The notes beneath the pieces are model-generated. The model did not search any database, was not told the DNA's origin, and saw only the letters and a list, made by a program, of their open reading frames with translations. 64,000 nt of DNA from Sphingomonas limnosediminicola. Its GTDB lineage: Bacteria > Pseudomonadota > Alphaproteobacteria > Sphingomonadales > Sphingomonadaceae. This document shows, piece by piece, positions 46,871 to 56,111 of the stretch (position 1 is the first letter of the stretch; each line of letters begins with the position of its first letter). The stretch is from contig NZ_BAABBM010000001.1 of the NCBI RefSeq assembly GCF_039537965.1, forward strand, positions 62,001 through 126,000, read 5' to 3'. Both the position numbers and the translations under genes were made by a program.

Positions 46871-48336
46871 ATACGGTCCAGCAGCGAACAGATTTCCGGC
46901 CGAAGCGCACCTTGCGGCGTCACGCCGGCGGCGCTGAAAAGCACATGTGAAGGCCGCGAGGCCGTGAAGGGCGGCCATTGAGGCATGTTGCCGCCGTTCG
47001 GGTTTCCGCTGCGAATGAAGTTCAGCCAGTAGGGCTTGAGCTGAAGACCCGGGGCGTATTCCAATGTCCCGAACGCATATGAAATCTCGGCGGCATGCGC
47101 GGTCTTCCCGCCGCCGGGCACTGAATCGAACTCGTAATGCCAGACCGGGGCCCCCTTAACGGCCCAGATGGTCGCGAGGCGTGTCGCCGGGCACCGGAAC
47201 GTAATGTCGGTTGCTATCTGGACGTTGCGCGAACCAAGGCGGGGATCTTCGGGCGGGTCGGCCTCATCGAGCTTGTAATAAGCCCGGGCGGCCTGGCTGT
47301 TCCGCTCGAAGGATCTCGCGACCAATGAATCCCGGTGCGGCGGGCCCCCAGGAAGTTCAAGTTCGATGCGGTTGGAGCCGATGATGATCGGCTTGGCGGG
47401 CGCCTCCTGCAGCAATTGCCGAACGGACTTCGAAATGACCGAACCGTCGGTGGTCGTCCGCAGCCACATGAAATCATCGGCCTCCAACGTATCGTCGTGC
47501 AGCTTCAAGTCGGCGGCAAGGACTGCCGCGGGCGAAGCGCGACGAAGCTTCGCAAGGTCACCACCCGTGTTGAGCAGCGCATCCGCCTGATCGCCGATCA
47601 TCTCCGCATCGTGCAAGCTGCGCTGCGTCAGCCCGAACAGGGGTGTTCCGCTCTCCATGATCGCACGGGCGAAAAGCGGACGCGCCGCAGGCGCCGCGAG
47701 CATGAGGCTAACATCCTGCGATCCTGCCGATTCCCCAGCGATGGTGACGTTCGCAGGATCGCCGCCAAACTTGGCGATGTTCCGCTGCACCCACTTCAGC
47801 GCGGCGATCTGGTCCATCAAGCCGTAGTTGCCTGACGCGCCTTGTTCCGCCGTCAGCTTCCGATGCGAGAGGAATCCGAACATGCCGAGCCGATAGCGAA
47901 CGCCAACGATGATTACCTTCTCGCCGACGTCGGAAAAGATGATGTCGTTGGGCCCGCCAGCGCGATTGCTGCCACCGTGGATCCAGACCAGCACTGGCAG
48001 CTTGCCGGACATGGAAGGGGTACGGACGTCGAGAGTCAGGCAGTCCTCGTTGCCGATCACGAAGTCGGCATGATTCCAGCCCTGGTCGTTCTGAATGCAG
48101 GAAGCCGGCTGATCGAGGCTCTCGCGTACTCCGGCCCAGACGCGGACGGGCTGCGGCGGCTTCCAACGCAAGTCGCCAACCGGTGGTGCCGCGAAGGGTA
48201 TCCCCCGGAACAGCAAGCCACCGTTCCACGCCTTTCCCTGAATGCTGCCGCCATCCACCTTGACGACCGGCGCCTTGGGTTCGGTGCAAGAAACCAGAAT
48301 TAGGGCGGAGAAGGCGACGAGGAGAGGTTTAAGCAA
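46867..48336 (-). CDS. Carboxylesterase type B family lipoprotein
   Basis: The enzyme has 489 residues from TTG 48336, which has GGGAG six bases upstream and starts directly at the signal LLKPLLVAFSALILVSC (lipobox LVSC). A longer reading from 48429 would cover the operator and is unlikely. The alpha/beta hydrolase core has LFRGIPFAAPPVGDLRW, EDCLTLDV, the oxyanion region VWIHGGSN and the nucleophile elbow GESAGSQDV. Type B carboxylesterases cut carboxylic esters. As first gene of the coupled esterase-SGNH-isomerase operon it may strip ester groups from imported glycans. Confidence 0.88.
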   Translation of the reverse strand: MLKPLLVAFSALILVSCTEPKAPVVKVDGGSIQGKAWNGGLLFRGIPFAAPPVGDLRWKPPQPVRVWAGVRESLDQPASCIQNDQGWNHADFVIGNEDCLTLDVRTPSMSGKLPVLVWIHGGSNRAGGPNDIIFSDVGEKVIIVGVRYRLGMFGFLSHRKLTAEQGASGNYGLMDQIAALKWVQRNIAKFGGDPANVTIAGESAGSQDVSLMLAAPAARPLFARAIMESGTPLFGLTQRSLHDAEMIGDQADALLNTGGDLAKLRRASPAAVLAADLKLHDDTLEADDFMWLRTTTDGSVISKSVRQLLQEAPAKPIIIGSNRIELELPGGPPHRDSLVARSFERNSQAARAYYKLDEADPPEDPRLGSRNVQIATDITFRCPATRLATIWAVKGAPVWHYEFDSVPGGGKTAHAAEISYAFGTLEYAPGLQLKPYWLNFIRSGNPNGGNMPQWPPFTASRPSHVLFSAAGVTPQGALRPEICSLLDRI

Positions 48337-48364
48337 CCGCCGCTCCCGTTCGTGACGTCTCAAC

Positions 48365-48376
48365 GTTAGCGCTAAC
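48365..48376. promoter_or_regulatory. LacI-type operator GTTAGCGCTAAC
   Basis: A perfect 12 bp palindrome centred on CG, lying in the 113 bp between the divergent carboxylesterase and FucP-type genes, 28 bp from the former's start and 73 bp from the latter's. Form and place match LacI-family operators. The LacI gene downstream on the plus strand (50504) is the likely reader. A near match occurs at 44384-44397. Confidence 0.7.
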
Positions 48377-48449
48377 TCGCTGCCTTGTGCGACGGATTTT
48401 TCGATGCCAAGTCTGTGGCCAAAGCGCAAATCGATCGAGGGGAAAACGA

Positions 48450-49808
48450 GTGCAGCAACAGCGGCAGTCCGCCGGCGTCACCGGTGCATTCATCATTGTC
48501 ACCTGCCTGTTCTTCGCCTGGGGCTTTATTACCGCCCTGAATGATCCACTCGTCGCGGCCGTCAAAGGTATCTTCACCCTGAGCCGGTTCGAGGCGCAGT
48601 TCATCGCCTTCGCATTCTTCATTGCATATGGGCTTATTTCATTCCCTGCGGCGGCTTTGCTTTCGCGCACCCGAGCGATGTCGTCGATCGTCATGGCGTT
48701 GGTGACGATGATCGCCGGATGTGCGCTGATACTGCTGGCGGCGAACCTCGCGGTTTTCCCGCTCGTTCTCGTCGGCCTGTTCGTGCTGGCGAGCGGAATT
48801 ACCATCTTGCAGGTGGCGGCCAACCCGCTCGTCGCGGCGCTTGGTAATCCAGACTACAGCCACTTCCGACTGACGTTTAGCCAGACGTTCAACTCGCTCG
48901 GCACGTTCATCGCGCCAATCCTTGGAGCGCACCTCTTCCTGAAGGGCGTCGAGGTGAAGGAAGGGACAGTCATCACGCCAGAAGTCCGGGCCCACGCGCT
49001 TGCCGGCATCGACATGGCCTATCTCTGGCTATGCGGCCTCATCGCTCTTCTGACGATCTTCATGTTCTTGTCCCGTCGCACTGTGACGTCGGCGCTTCCC
49101 AACGCGCCGCAGAGGACGTCGCAACAGAGCATTGGCTCCCTGATTAGTGATGCGCTTAGCTCGCGCTGGGCGATGTTCGGCGGTCTCGCGATCTTTCTCT
49201 ATGTTGGCGCCGAGGTTTCGATCGGGACGCAGATGACCGCGTTTCTGAACGACAACGCGATCTGGGGACTGTCCGACGCGCCATTCAGCGTGCCGCTGCT
49301 AGGAGCCACGATGGGAAGCGACGGCATTCACGGCGTCTCGGTCGAAGAAGCAGGCAAGGCCGTCGCCTTCTACTGGGGCGGTGCCATGGTGGGCCGCGCG
49401 GTTGGTTCAGCGCTACTCGCGCGCTTCAACGCTTCCGGCCTGCTGGCCACCTTTACAGCGATCGCCTGCGCCATGTGCGTTTACGTCGCGGCAGTCGGCG
49501 GCGTGTCGGCTGGCTTTGTGGCCCTGTGCATCGGCCTGTTCAACTCGATCATGTTTCCGGTGATTTTCACCATCACGCTTGAGCGCTCATCGGCCAGCGC
49601 CGAGGCGACTTCCGGCTTGCTCTGCACGGCGATTGTCGGCGGCGCGTTGGTGCCATTGCTGGTCGGCAAGTTCTCGGAGCTGACGAGCTATCACGCGGCG
49701 CTAATCATTCCGGCGCTTTGCTATGCCGTGCTCTGCATGTTCGCCGTCGCGTCGCGGCGTGCGCAAGTACATCTGCGTGAAGAGCCCGCCGCCGCGTCGA
49801 TTCACTAG
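48450..49808 (+). CDS. Sugar MFS transporter, FucP/GluP type
   Basis: The carrier has 452 residues from GTG 48450, preceded by GAGGGG eight bases upstream. It has 12 membrane segments. GAFIIVTCLFFAWGFITALN with ND, and the conserved LQVAANPLVAALG and LTFSQTFNSLGTFIAPILG, identify the glucose/galactose/fucose carrier group. It likely takes a hexose or fucose into the cytoplasm with protons. It diverges from the esterase operon across the GTTAGCGCTAAC palindrome. Substrate cannot be fixed; mannose fits the neighbours. Confidence 0.9.
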   Translation: MQQQRQSAGVTGAFIIVTCLFFAWGFITALNDPLVAAVKGIFTLSRFEAQFIAFAFFIAYGLISFPAAALLSRTRAMSSIVMALVTMIAGCALILLAANLAVFPLVLVGLFVLASGITILQVAANPLVAALGNPDYSHFRLTFSQTFNSLGTFIAPILGAHLFLKGVEVKEGTVITPEVRAHALAGIDMAYLWLCGLIALLTIFMFLSRRTVTSALPNAPQRTSQQSIGSLISDALSSRWAMFGGLAIFLYVGAEVSIGTQMTAFLNDNAIWGLSDAPFSVPLLGATMGSDGIHGVSVEEAGKAVAFYWGGAMVGRAVGSALLARFNASGLLATFTAIACAMCVYVAAVGGVSAGFVALCIGLFNSIMFPVIFTITLERSSASAEATSGLLCTAIVGGALVPLLVGKFSELTSYHAALIIPALCYAVLCMFAVASRRAQVHLREEPAAASIH

Positions 49809-49921
49809 GCGGCGGCCAGCTTCCGATCGATGGTCTGGCTTGCGTCCGGGAGGCGCTTTGCCGCGTACTCGTAGTTGCGCGCGAGTTCCGACATTGCATG
49901 CACTACTTCTCGACCGGGCAT
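49805..49921 (-). CDS. Possible 38-residue small protein
   Basis: A short frame from ATG 49921 to a TAG at 49805 that overlaps the FucP-type stop. The product is charged and probably helical (contains SELARNYEYAAKRLP). It is in the same frame as the lipoprotein gene just upstream, after that gene's stop, so it could be a former extension or a separate micro-gene. No good ribosome site. Low confidence. Confidence 0.25.
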   Translation of the reverse strand: MPGREVVHAMSELARNYEYAAKRLPDASQTIDRKLAAA

Positions 49922-49945
49922 GGCGTCGACTAGCGGATCGCCTCG

Positions 49946-50320
49946 CTATTTCATGCGGTACGGAGTCCAATCGCCAAGCACGCACCAGGGCCCAGGAATT
50001 ATCGCGCCGGGCTCGATCCCGCGGATTCGATCTCCGCGGCAATATTGATTGCCCTGCGCCATGACCTCCAGCGTATTCAGTTCTCGGATCCCGGGGCAGG
50101 AGCCAGGCAGCTTGTTCACATAGATTGTGCGGCCGGTGCCATAGGCGAGGGTGCTCGAATCTATGATGCGGATGTTTTGAGACTGGTAGTTGTTGATGCA
50201 GGTCTTCGGCGCCTCGGCGACATGGCCGGCAAGCTCTCTGGCAAACGAATCCTGCGCAGGCTGAGCCGGTCGCGTGCAGCTCAAGACCCCAACAGCGGCG
50301 ATCACGATCAGTTTACGCAT
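49946..50320 (-). CDS. Small hypothetical lipoprotein with conserved cysteines
   Basis: A 124-residue protein. The N-terminus MRKLIVIAAVGVLSCTRP is a lipoprotein signal with lipobox VLSC. The mature part has four further cysteines (in KTCINN, GSCPGI, QYCRGD and PWCVLGD), which suggests two disulfides in the periplasm. The spacing and the pattern of Cys-strand-IYVNKLPGSCP remind me of small sphingomonad proteins of unknown function, but I assign no role. It is on the opposite strand to its neighbours and looks like an independent gene. No obvious partner. Confidence 0.65.
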   Translation of the reverse strand: MRKLIVIAAVGVLSCTRPAQPAQDSFARELAGHVAEAPKTCINNYQSQNIRIIDSSTLAYGTGRTIYVNKLPGSCPGIRELNTLEVMAQGNQYCRGDRIRGIEPGAIIPGPWCVLGDWTPYRMK

Positions 50321-50503
50321 GGTGCTTCTCCCTTCGCCAATTGGCGCTTGGAACGTTCGTCATTCCTTGGGGCCAGAGACCTGAGACACGACGAAGTGCA
50401 TGGGCCTTGTACCACGAAAGCGGCGTGAGCGAGGATCAGGTGTGGCGCGCTTCATTTGCATTGGTGCCGAGCCTCACTTAGCTGGGCCAGAAGGGGTGCG
50501 TTG
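50321..50503. other. Intergenic region before the second LacI gene
   Basis: 183 bp between the lipoprotein start (minus) and the LacI start (plus). It contains the 8 bp palindrome CCAATTGG near 50337 and presumably both promoters, but no element could be assigned. No GTTAGCGCTAAC-like site was found here, so autoregulation through that sequence is not supported. Confidence 0.4.
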
Positions 50504-51604
50504 ATGCCGAGGCCAAGCCGGCGCGGGCGAGGGGCGATCACGATCGAGGACGTCGCGCGCGCAGCGGGCGTCTCGGCGATGACCGTGTCCCGAGTCATCA
50601 ACCAGGGCCGCAACGTCCGTGAGTCTACGCGGACCGCCGTCCTCGACGCGATCGAGAGCCTCAACTACTCACCGAACACCGCAGCGCGAAGCCTGGCGGC
50701 GGGCCGCGCAGCCCATATCGGCCTGCTCTATGCAAACCCGAGCGCGGCCTATTTATCGCAATTCCTGATCGGTGCGCTTCACGCGGCGCGTAGCGCGGGC
50801 GTTCACCTCGTCATCGAGTCCTGCGAGTCCTGCGAATCCGAGGATGCGAACGCGCAGGCCGAAGTCACGCGCTGCTTTGCCACCAGCGACGTCGAAGGCG
50901 TTGTACTGCCCCCGCCGCTTTCAGAATCGCAACCGATCCTCGCTGAACTCGACTCCATGCAGATCCCCTTCGTCACGGTCGCGATGGGCGCGCCCAATGA
51001 GCAGAGCCTCAATGTACGCATCGACGATTATGCGGCAGCCATGGAGATGACTCGCTACCTTCTCAAACTCGGGCATCGAGAAATTGGGTTCATCAAGGGA
51101 CATCCCAATCACGTGGCCAGCCACGACCGTTTCCGAGGTTTCTGTGATGCGCTGTCGGCGGCCGGCGTCGATCCCGATAAGGCCGCGGTCGAGCAAGGTT
51201 ATTTCAGCTATCGCTCCGGGCTGATTGCAGGTGACCGCATCCTGTCCCGCGCCGAACGTCCGACAGCCGTTTTCGCGAGCAACGATGATATGGCCGCTGC
51301 GACGATCAGCGTCGCGCACCGCCGCGGCCTCGATGTTCCGGAGGATATCAGCATTGTCGGGTTTGATGACACGGCGCTGGCGACGAGCGTCTGGCCCGAA
51401 CTGACGACGGTCAGACAGCCTATCTCGGCGATGGCTGAAGCGGCGCTGGAGCTTCTCATCACCGATCTACGCCGGCGCCGCTCGGGCGCACCGCACAAAG
51501 CAGCGGAACGCGTCCTCAGCCATGCCCTGATCATCCGAGAATCTTGCGGGCCGCCGCCAAGCCAGTATCGAAGCAAGGCTCGGAAGGCTTCCAGGGGCAG
51601 TTAA
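50504..51604 (+). CDS. LacI family regulator of the second sugar cluster
   Basis: The regulator has 366 residues from ATG 50504, preceded by AAGGGG. The helix-turn-helix is [20 protein letters not shown] (residues 12-31) and the hinge is [14 protein letters not shown]. The effector domain ends with [21 protein letters not shown] tandem repeat in the sensor domain gives [10 protein letters not shown] (about residues 105-114), unusual for the family. It is the likely reader of GTTAGCGCTAAC. Its inducer may be a hexose or a phosphorylated derivative of the mannose/fructose route. Confidence 0.92.
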   Translation: MPRPSRRGRGAITIEDVARAAGVSAMTVSRVINQGRNVRESTRTAVLDAIESLNYSPNTAARSLAAGRAAHIGLLYANPSAAYLSQFLIGALHAARSAGVHLVIESCESCESEDANAQAEVTRCFATSDVEGVVLPPPLSESQPILAELDSMQIPFVTVAMGAPNEQSLNVRIDDYAAAMEMTRYLLKLGHREIGFIKGHPNHVASHDRFRGFCDALSAAGVDPDKAAVEQGYFSYRSGLIAGDRILSRAERPTAVFASNDDMAAATISVAHRRGLDVPEDISIVGFDDTALATSVWPELTTVRQPISAMAEAALELLITDLRRRRSGAPHKAAERVLSHALIIRESCGPPPSQYRSKARKASRGS

Positions 51605-51735
51605 GGTCGTTGCGCGGCGCAACCCATTTGAGGTTTTCGCCGCCGCAGCTTCACCGCCCACGGCGGGTTGCGCAAGCCTGGTGCAATCGCGAAAAGGCGC
51701 CGAACGGCCCGCGCGCCTTTGGAGACCAGCACGAC

Positions 51736-52386
51736 ATGAAGTTCTTCGCCGATACCGCCGAGATTTCGGAAATTCGCGAGCTTGCCGAAACCGGATTGCT
51801 CGATGGCGTGACGACTAACCCAACCTTGATCCACAAGTCGGGCCGAAACTTCCTCGAAGTCGTCAAGGAAATCGCCGGCATCGTTGCGGGCCCGGTCTCG
51901 GCCGAGGTCGTCGCGCTCGATCATGGAGGCATGATGCGGGAGGCCGAAGTGCTGCGCCGGATCGCTGACAATGTCGCGATCAAGGTTCCGCTGACGCCGG
52001 ATGGGCTCAAGACCTGCAAAGCGCTCACGAGCGAGGGCACGATGGTCAATGTGACGCTTTGTTTCTCCGCCGCGCAGGCGCTTCTCGCTGCCAAGGCGGG
52101 CGCGACCTTCATCTCGCCCTTCGTCGGTCGACACGACGATGTCGGTTTCGATGGAATGGCGCTGATTGCCGACATCCGGCTAATCTACGACAATTACGAT
52201 TACGAGACGCAGATCCTGGTTGCCAGCGTCCGCCATCCAATGCACGTCGTTGAGGCAGCCAAGATCGGCGCTGACGTCATGACGGCGCCGCCCAAGATCA
52301 TCCACCAGTTGTTCAAGCACCCGCTCACCGACAACGGAATCGCGAGCTTCCTCAAGGACTGGGAACAGACCGGCCAGAAGATCTGA
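51736..52386 (+). CDS. Transaldolase / fructose-6-phosphate aldolase family protein
   Basis: The protein has 216 residues from ATG 51736; [20 protein letters not shown] is the classical start of the short transaldolase (TalC/Fsa) group. The Schiff-base lysine is in [12 protein letters not shown], and [19 protein letters not shown] and [10 protein letters not shown] follow. Members move dihydroxyacetone between sugar phosphates in the pentose phosphate pathway or cleave fructose 6-phosphate. Upstream readings from 51544 run through the LacI end and are rejected. It stands 131 bp after LacI and may have its own promoter. Confidence 0.92.
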   Translation: MKFFADTAEISEIRELAETGLLDGVTTNPTLIHKSGRNFLEVVKEIAGIVAGPVSAEVVALDHGGMMREAEVLRRIADNVAIKVPLTPDGLKTCKALTSEGTMVNVTLCFSAAQALLAAKAGATFISPFVGRHDDVGFDGMALIADIRLIYDNYDYETQILVASVRHPMHVVEAAKIGADVMTAPPKIIHQLFKHPLTDNGIASFLKDWEQTGQKI

Positions 52387-52396
52387 GGAAAGGAAG

Positions 52397-52472
<76 letters not shown>

Positions 52473-52570
52473 ACTGCCGTGAGGCGAAGCTCCCTGCGTC
52501 AAAAGCGCTCTGGAGCGGCGCGCCGGTAGCATGGGCCTAGTTGGGGCGCAACCGCAGTCTTTCAACCTTT

Positions 52571-53683
52571 TCAGGCGAGACGCGATACGGTGCGCTGCTG
52601 GCGCTCCAATGCCATGAGCAGGCCGAGGCACAACATCACTGTCATCACGGCCGATCCGCCGAAGCTGACGAGGGGCAGGGGAACGCCAACAACGGGCGCC
52701 AGTCCCATCACCATCATCAGGTTGATCGACACGTAGAAAAAGATCGTTGCTGAAAGACCAGCGGCGGCCAGTTGACCGAAACGGGTTCGCGAATTCTGGC
52801 TCACTCGCATGCCCCAGCGGATCACGGCGCCAAACGCGCAGATCAGGAGGATCCCGCCGACCAGGCCCCATTCTTCCGCCATTGTCGCGAACACGAAATC
52901 GGTGTGGCCCTCTGGAAGATAATCTAGGTGGCTCTGGCTGCCGTGAAGGAAGCCTTTGCCCCATATGCCGCCGGATCCGATCGCGATCTTCGACTGCGCG
53001 ATGTGGTAGCCGGCGCCAAGTGGATCGCTTTCGGGGTCGAGGAAAACGTCGATGCGCTTGCGTTGATAGCCGTGCATCATCGAGTAGACGATCGGTGCAG
53101 CCACCGCGACCGCGGCTGCTGGCCCGGCGAACAGCCACCAGGGCAGACCGGCAAGGAACATGACGGTGACGCCGCACAGCATCACCATGATGCAGGTACC
53201 AAGATCGGGCTGGACGAGGATCAGGAAGGCGGGAACGCCAAGCAGAAGCATCGCCGGCCAGATCGCGCGCCATTTCCGGATCTCGGCAGCGGGAACGAGT
53301 TCGTAGAAGCGGGCAAGCGTGAGCACGATCGCAGGCTTCATGAATTCCGACGGCTGGAGCCTGATCGGTCCGAGGTCGAGCCATCTTTGTGCGCCCTTGC
53401 TGACAAACCCGAGCGCCTCGACGCCGATCAGCATCACGAGAGTGACCGCGTAGAGCGGAAAGGCGATCGCCTTGATCGTGGTCTCCTTCATCCATGACAT
53501 GCCGACGGCGATGCCAAGAAAACCGGTGAAGACAATTGCCTGCTTCATCGCCCATGGCTGGATTGAGCCGCCGGCCGCGGAATACAGAACGATCAAGCCG
53601 AAGGTGGCGATGCCCGCGACGAGGAAAATTAGCCGCCAGGGCAGCCGCGCCAACGGCTTCGGAATGATGGCGGAGGTGATCAT
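52571..53683 (-). CDS. rodA: Rod-shape peptidoglycan polymerase RodA (SEDS family)
   Basis: The protein has 370 residues from ATG 53683, whose codon overlaps the mrdA stop (ATGA). About ten membrane segments. SEDS signatures include LGPIRLQPSEFMKPA and QPDLGTCIMVML, then GSQSHLDYLPEGHTDFVFA with its catalytic-loop aspartate and glutamate, and LPLVSFGGS near the end. RodA extends glycan strands in the elongasome with PBP2, encoded just before it. Last gene of the mre operon. Confidence 0.96.
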   Translation of the reverse strand: MITSAIIPKPLARLPWRLIFLVAGIATFGLIVLYSAAGGSIQPWAMKQAIVFTGFLGIAVGMSWMKETTIKAIAFPLYAVTLVMLIGVEALGFVSKGAQRWLDLGPIRLQPSEFMKPAIVLTLARFYELVPAAEIRKWRAIWPAMLLLGVPAFLILVQPDLGTCIMVMLCGVTVMFLAGLPWWLFAGPAAAVAVAAPIVYSMMHGYQRKRIDVFLDPESDPLGAGYHIAQSKIAIGSGGIWGKGFLHGSQSHLDYLPEGHTDFVFATMAEEWGLVGGILLICAFGAVIRWGMRVSQNSRTRFGQLAAAGLSATIFFYVSINLMMVMGLAPVVGVPLPLVSFGGSAVMTVMLCLGLLMALERQQRTVSRLA

Positions 53684-55593
53684 GCCTTGGTCGGCGGCAA
53701 GGCAGGCAGGCCGTTCGCGCTTCGCCAACTGGCCGTCTTGCGCGCGTTCCGCTCCTCGAGCGTCCCGCCGATGCCTTGCTCAAAGCTCTGCAAGTTCGCG
53801 AGCGCCTTCTGTTTGTCGTAGAGAAACAGCAGCGTGTCGCGGATCAGCGGCGCCGCTACGGCTGCGCCGAAGCCGCCATGCTCAACGATGGCCGCGGCTG
53901 CGTAGCGCGGATTGTTGAAAGGCACGAAGCCCATGAACAGAGAATGGTCCCGCAGCTTCCAGAGCGCGGCCGTGTAGTTTCCGCGTTCGGCGTCGCTCAG
54001 GCGGTGGGTCTGCGCCGTTCCGGTCTTGCCCGCCATCTGGATCCCGTCGAGCGGGAGCTTGGCCGCGGCGGCCGTGCCGTGATCGACGACATTGGCCATT
54101 GCCTGCCGGATGAAGGTCAGGTGGTCGGCGTCGACCTCAAGATGCTCTTGCGGCGCGACCGGCTTATTCTTGAGCAGGCGCGGGATCACCCGCTTCCCGG
54201 TCGCGAGCCGCGCCGCCATGACGGCGAGCTGCATCGGGTTGATGAGCACCATGCCCTGGCCGATCGACATGTTGATCGTGTCGTAGGTTTGCCACTGGCG
54301 ATGATACTTGCGCATCATCCACTCCGGGTCCGGAACCGTACCATAGCGCTGATTGTCGAAGGGCAGGTCGAACTTCTCGCCGAAGCCCATCGAGCGGATC
54401 ATCGGCGCGAGCTTCTCGGCGCCCACGCGGCGGCACATGTCGTAGAAATAGATATCGCAGCTGTGAACGATCGCCGCGTCCATATCGACCGGCCCGTGGC
54501 GCTTGTCGCAGTGGAAGACGTGATTGCCGAGCGGGTAGGAGCCAGTGCAATTGACGCGCTGCTTACGGTCGATGCCGGCGTTGAGCAGCGCCATCGCCAT
54601 CGACGGCTTGATGGTCGAGCCTGACGGGTAAAGACTCTCGAGCGCCTTATCGACCAACGGTAGATGGTCGTCTCCCGACAGCATCTTCCACTCGTTCCTG
54701 CTGATGCCATCCGAGAAATTGTTGGGGTCGAAAGAGGGCATCGACGGCATCGCCAAGATGTCGCCTTCGTTCACGTCCAGAACGACGACCGAACACGACT
54801 GCTCGCCGATGCGCCGCGCAGTATATTCGTGAAGGTCGGCGTCGATGGTCAGCTGGACCGTTCCGCCGCTCCGGTCGGGCTTCGCTTCCAGTTCCTTGAC
54901 CAGCTTGCCATGCGCCGTGACCTCGACACGCTGGCCGCCAGGCTCACCGCGAAGGGTAGATTCAAGCGTTTGTTCAAGACCTTCCTTGCCGATTTTCACG
55001 CCTGGAATCAGCAGGAGGGGGTTCTTGTGTTCCTTCTCATATTCGGCAGCGGAGGCAGTGCCGACATAGCCGACGAGCTGGCCGACGGCGGATCCGGCAG
55101 GATAGAAGCGGGTGAAGCCTCGCGAAGCTGCGACACCAGGAAGTTCAGGTCCGCGGACGGTAACCGCGGCATATTTTTCGTAGGAGATGTTGTCGGAGAC
55201 GGAGACCGGCTGGAAGCCGCGCGAAACGGCAAGCTCGCGGTTGATGCGCTCAACCTCGTCCGGCGGAAGCTCAAGCAGCTTGGCGAGCTGCGCGACGACC
55301 TTCGGTCCATCGACGAGCTGCTGGGGAATGATATCGACGCGGAAGCTGGCCTTGTTGATGGCGATCGGTTTGTTGTTGCGGTCGACGATCCAGCCGCGAC
55401 GGGGCGGGACGGGGATGAGCTGCACGCGGTTGCTCTCGGACAGCAATTGATACTTTGCGTTCTGCGCGATCGACAGCCAGCCCATCCGGCCGATCAAGAG
55501 AGCGCCGACACCCGCCTGGGCGCCGCCAAGCAACATCATCCGGCGAGAGAAGGTAATCGACTGGTGAGCGTTGGTGAATCGCACGTGTTTCAC
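53680..55593 (-). CDS. mrdA: Penicillin-binding protein 2 (elongasome transpeptidase)
   Basis: A 637-residue class B PBP. There is an N-terminal membrane anchor (GGAQAGVGALLIGRMGWLSI), a dimerisation/pedestal domain with WIVDRNNKPIAINKASFRVD, and a transpeptidase domain with SxxK in SGSTIKPSMA, SxD in HSCDIYFYD and KTG in AGKTGTAQT. It crosslinks peptidoglycan with RodA during side-wall growth. The last 30 or so residues are rich in Ala and charged residues. Start and stop overlap neighbours by 4 bp. Confidence 0.96.
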   Translation of the reverse strand: MKHVRFTNAHQSITFSRRMMLLGGAQAGVGALLIGRMGWLSIAQNAKYQLLSESNRVQLIPVPPRRGWIVDRNNKPIAINKASFRVDIIPQQLVDGPKVVAQLAKLLELPPDEVERINRELAVSRGFQPVSVSDNISYEKYAAVTVRGPELPGVAASRGFTRFYPAGSAVGQLVGYVGTASAAEYEKEHKNPLLLIPGVKIGKEGLEQTLESTLRGEPGGQRVEVTAHGKLVKELEAKPDRSGGTVQLTIDADLHEYTARRIGEQSCSVVVLDVNEGDILAMPSMPSFDPNNFSDGISRNEWKMLSGDDHLPLVDKALESLYPSGSTIKPSMAMALLNAGIDRKQRVNCTGSYPLGNHVFHCDKRHGPVDMDAAIVHSCDIYFYDMCRRVGAEKLAPMIRSMGFGEKFDLPFDNQRYGTVPDPEWMMRKYHRQWQTYDTINMSIGQGMVLINPMQLAVMAARLATGKRVIPRLLKNKPVAPQEHLEVDADHLTFIRQAMANVVDHGTAAAAKLPLDGIQMAGKTGTAQTHRLSDAERGNYTAALWKLRDHSLFMGFVPFNNPRYAAAAIVEHGGFGAAVAAPLIRDTLLFLYDKQKALANLQSFEQGIGGTLEERNARKTASWRSANGLPALPPTKA

Positions 55594-56111
55594 CGCCGTA
55601 GCCTCCAGGCGTCGATGCGGGAAACAGTCCAGGCGCTCAGTGGGAAGACGCAGATCGAAATGACGATTGCCGGGACCATCGCCAGAAACGGCACGTCAGC
55701 CCCCAGCAGGCGGGCAAGCCGCCATTGTAGCCATTCGTCGGTCGTCAGCAGCACTGCGGCCAGTACCCACTCTATCCAGTAATCGCGCCACATCGTCCGG
55801 CGGTCGATCAAATCGAGCACCAGCATCGTCGTGGCCCACAAAGTCACTGAGAACCCTATCAGATTCCCCGTGAACAGGTCGTTGACGAGACCCAAGGCCG
55901 CTGCCCACCAAGGGGGAAACGGGTCCGCCCGAAGCAACCGCCAGCTGATCAGCACCAGGTAGCCGAAATCCGGATACCAGCCGCTCATCGAGATGATGGG
56001 AAGCGCGGAAAGGAACGATGCCGCCACGACCGAGGCGGCTGGGACAAAAGGAGCGTAAGGGGCGGGATCGCGACCCAGCCGGGTGCGGCCGGTAAGTGCG
56101 GCGCGCGCCAT
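55590..56111 (-). CDS. mreD: Rod shape-determining protein MreD
   Basis: A 173-residue inner membrane protein of about five segments. It contains PPWWAAALGLVNDLFTGNLIG, the conserved MreD central loop. Its ATG shares one base with the mreC stop and its stop overlaps mrdA. Sequence conservation in MreD is low, but the place between mreC and mrdA makes the call firm. Confidence 0.93.
   Translation of the reverse strand: MARAALTGRTRLGRDPAPYAPFVPAASVVAASFLSALPIISMSGWYPDFGYLVLISWRLLRADPFPPWWAAALGLVNDLFTGNLIGFSVTLWATTMLVLDLIDRRTMWRDYWIEWVLAAVLLTTDEWLQWRLARLLGADVPFLAMVPAIVISICVFPLSAWTVSRIDAWRLRR

Noticed and set aside
51609..51623. Small hairpin GTTGCG-CGG-CGCAAC after the second LacI gene as a terminator
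   Set aside because: Stem of only 6 bp with a 3 nt loop and no T-run; too weak to call.
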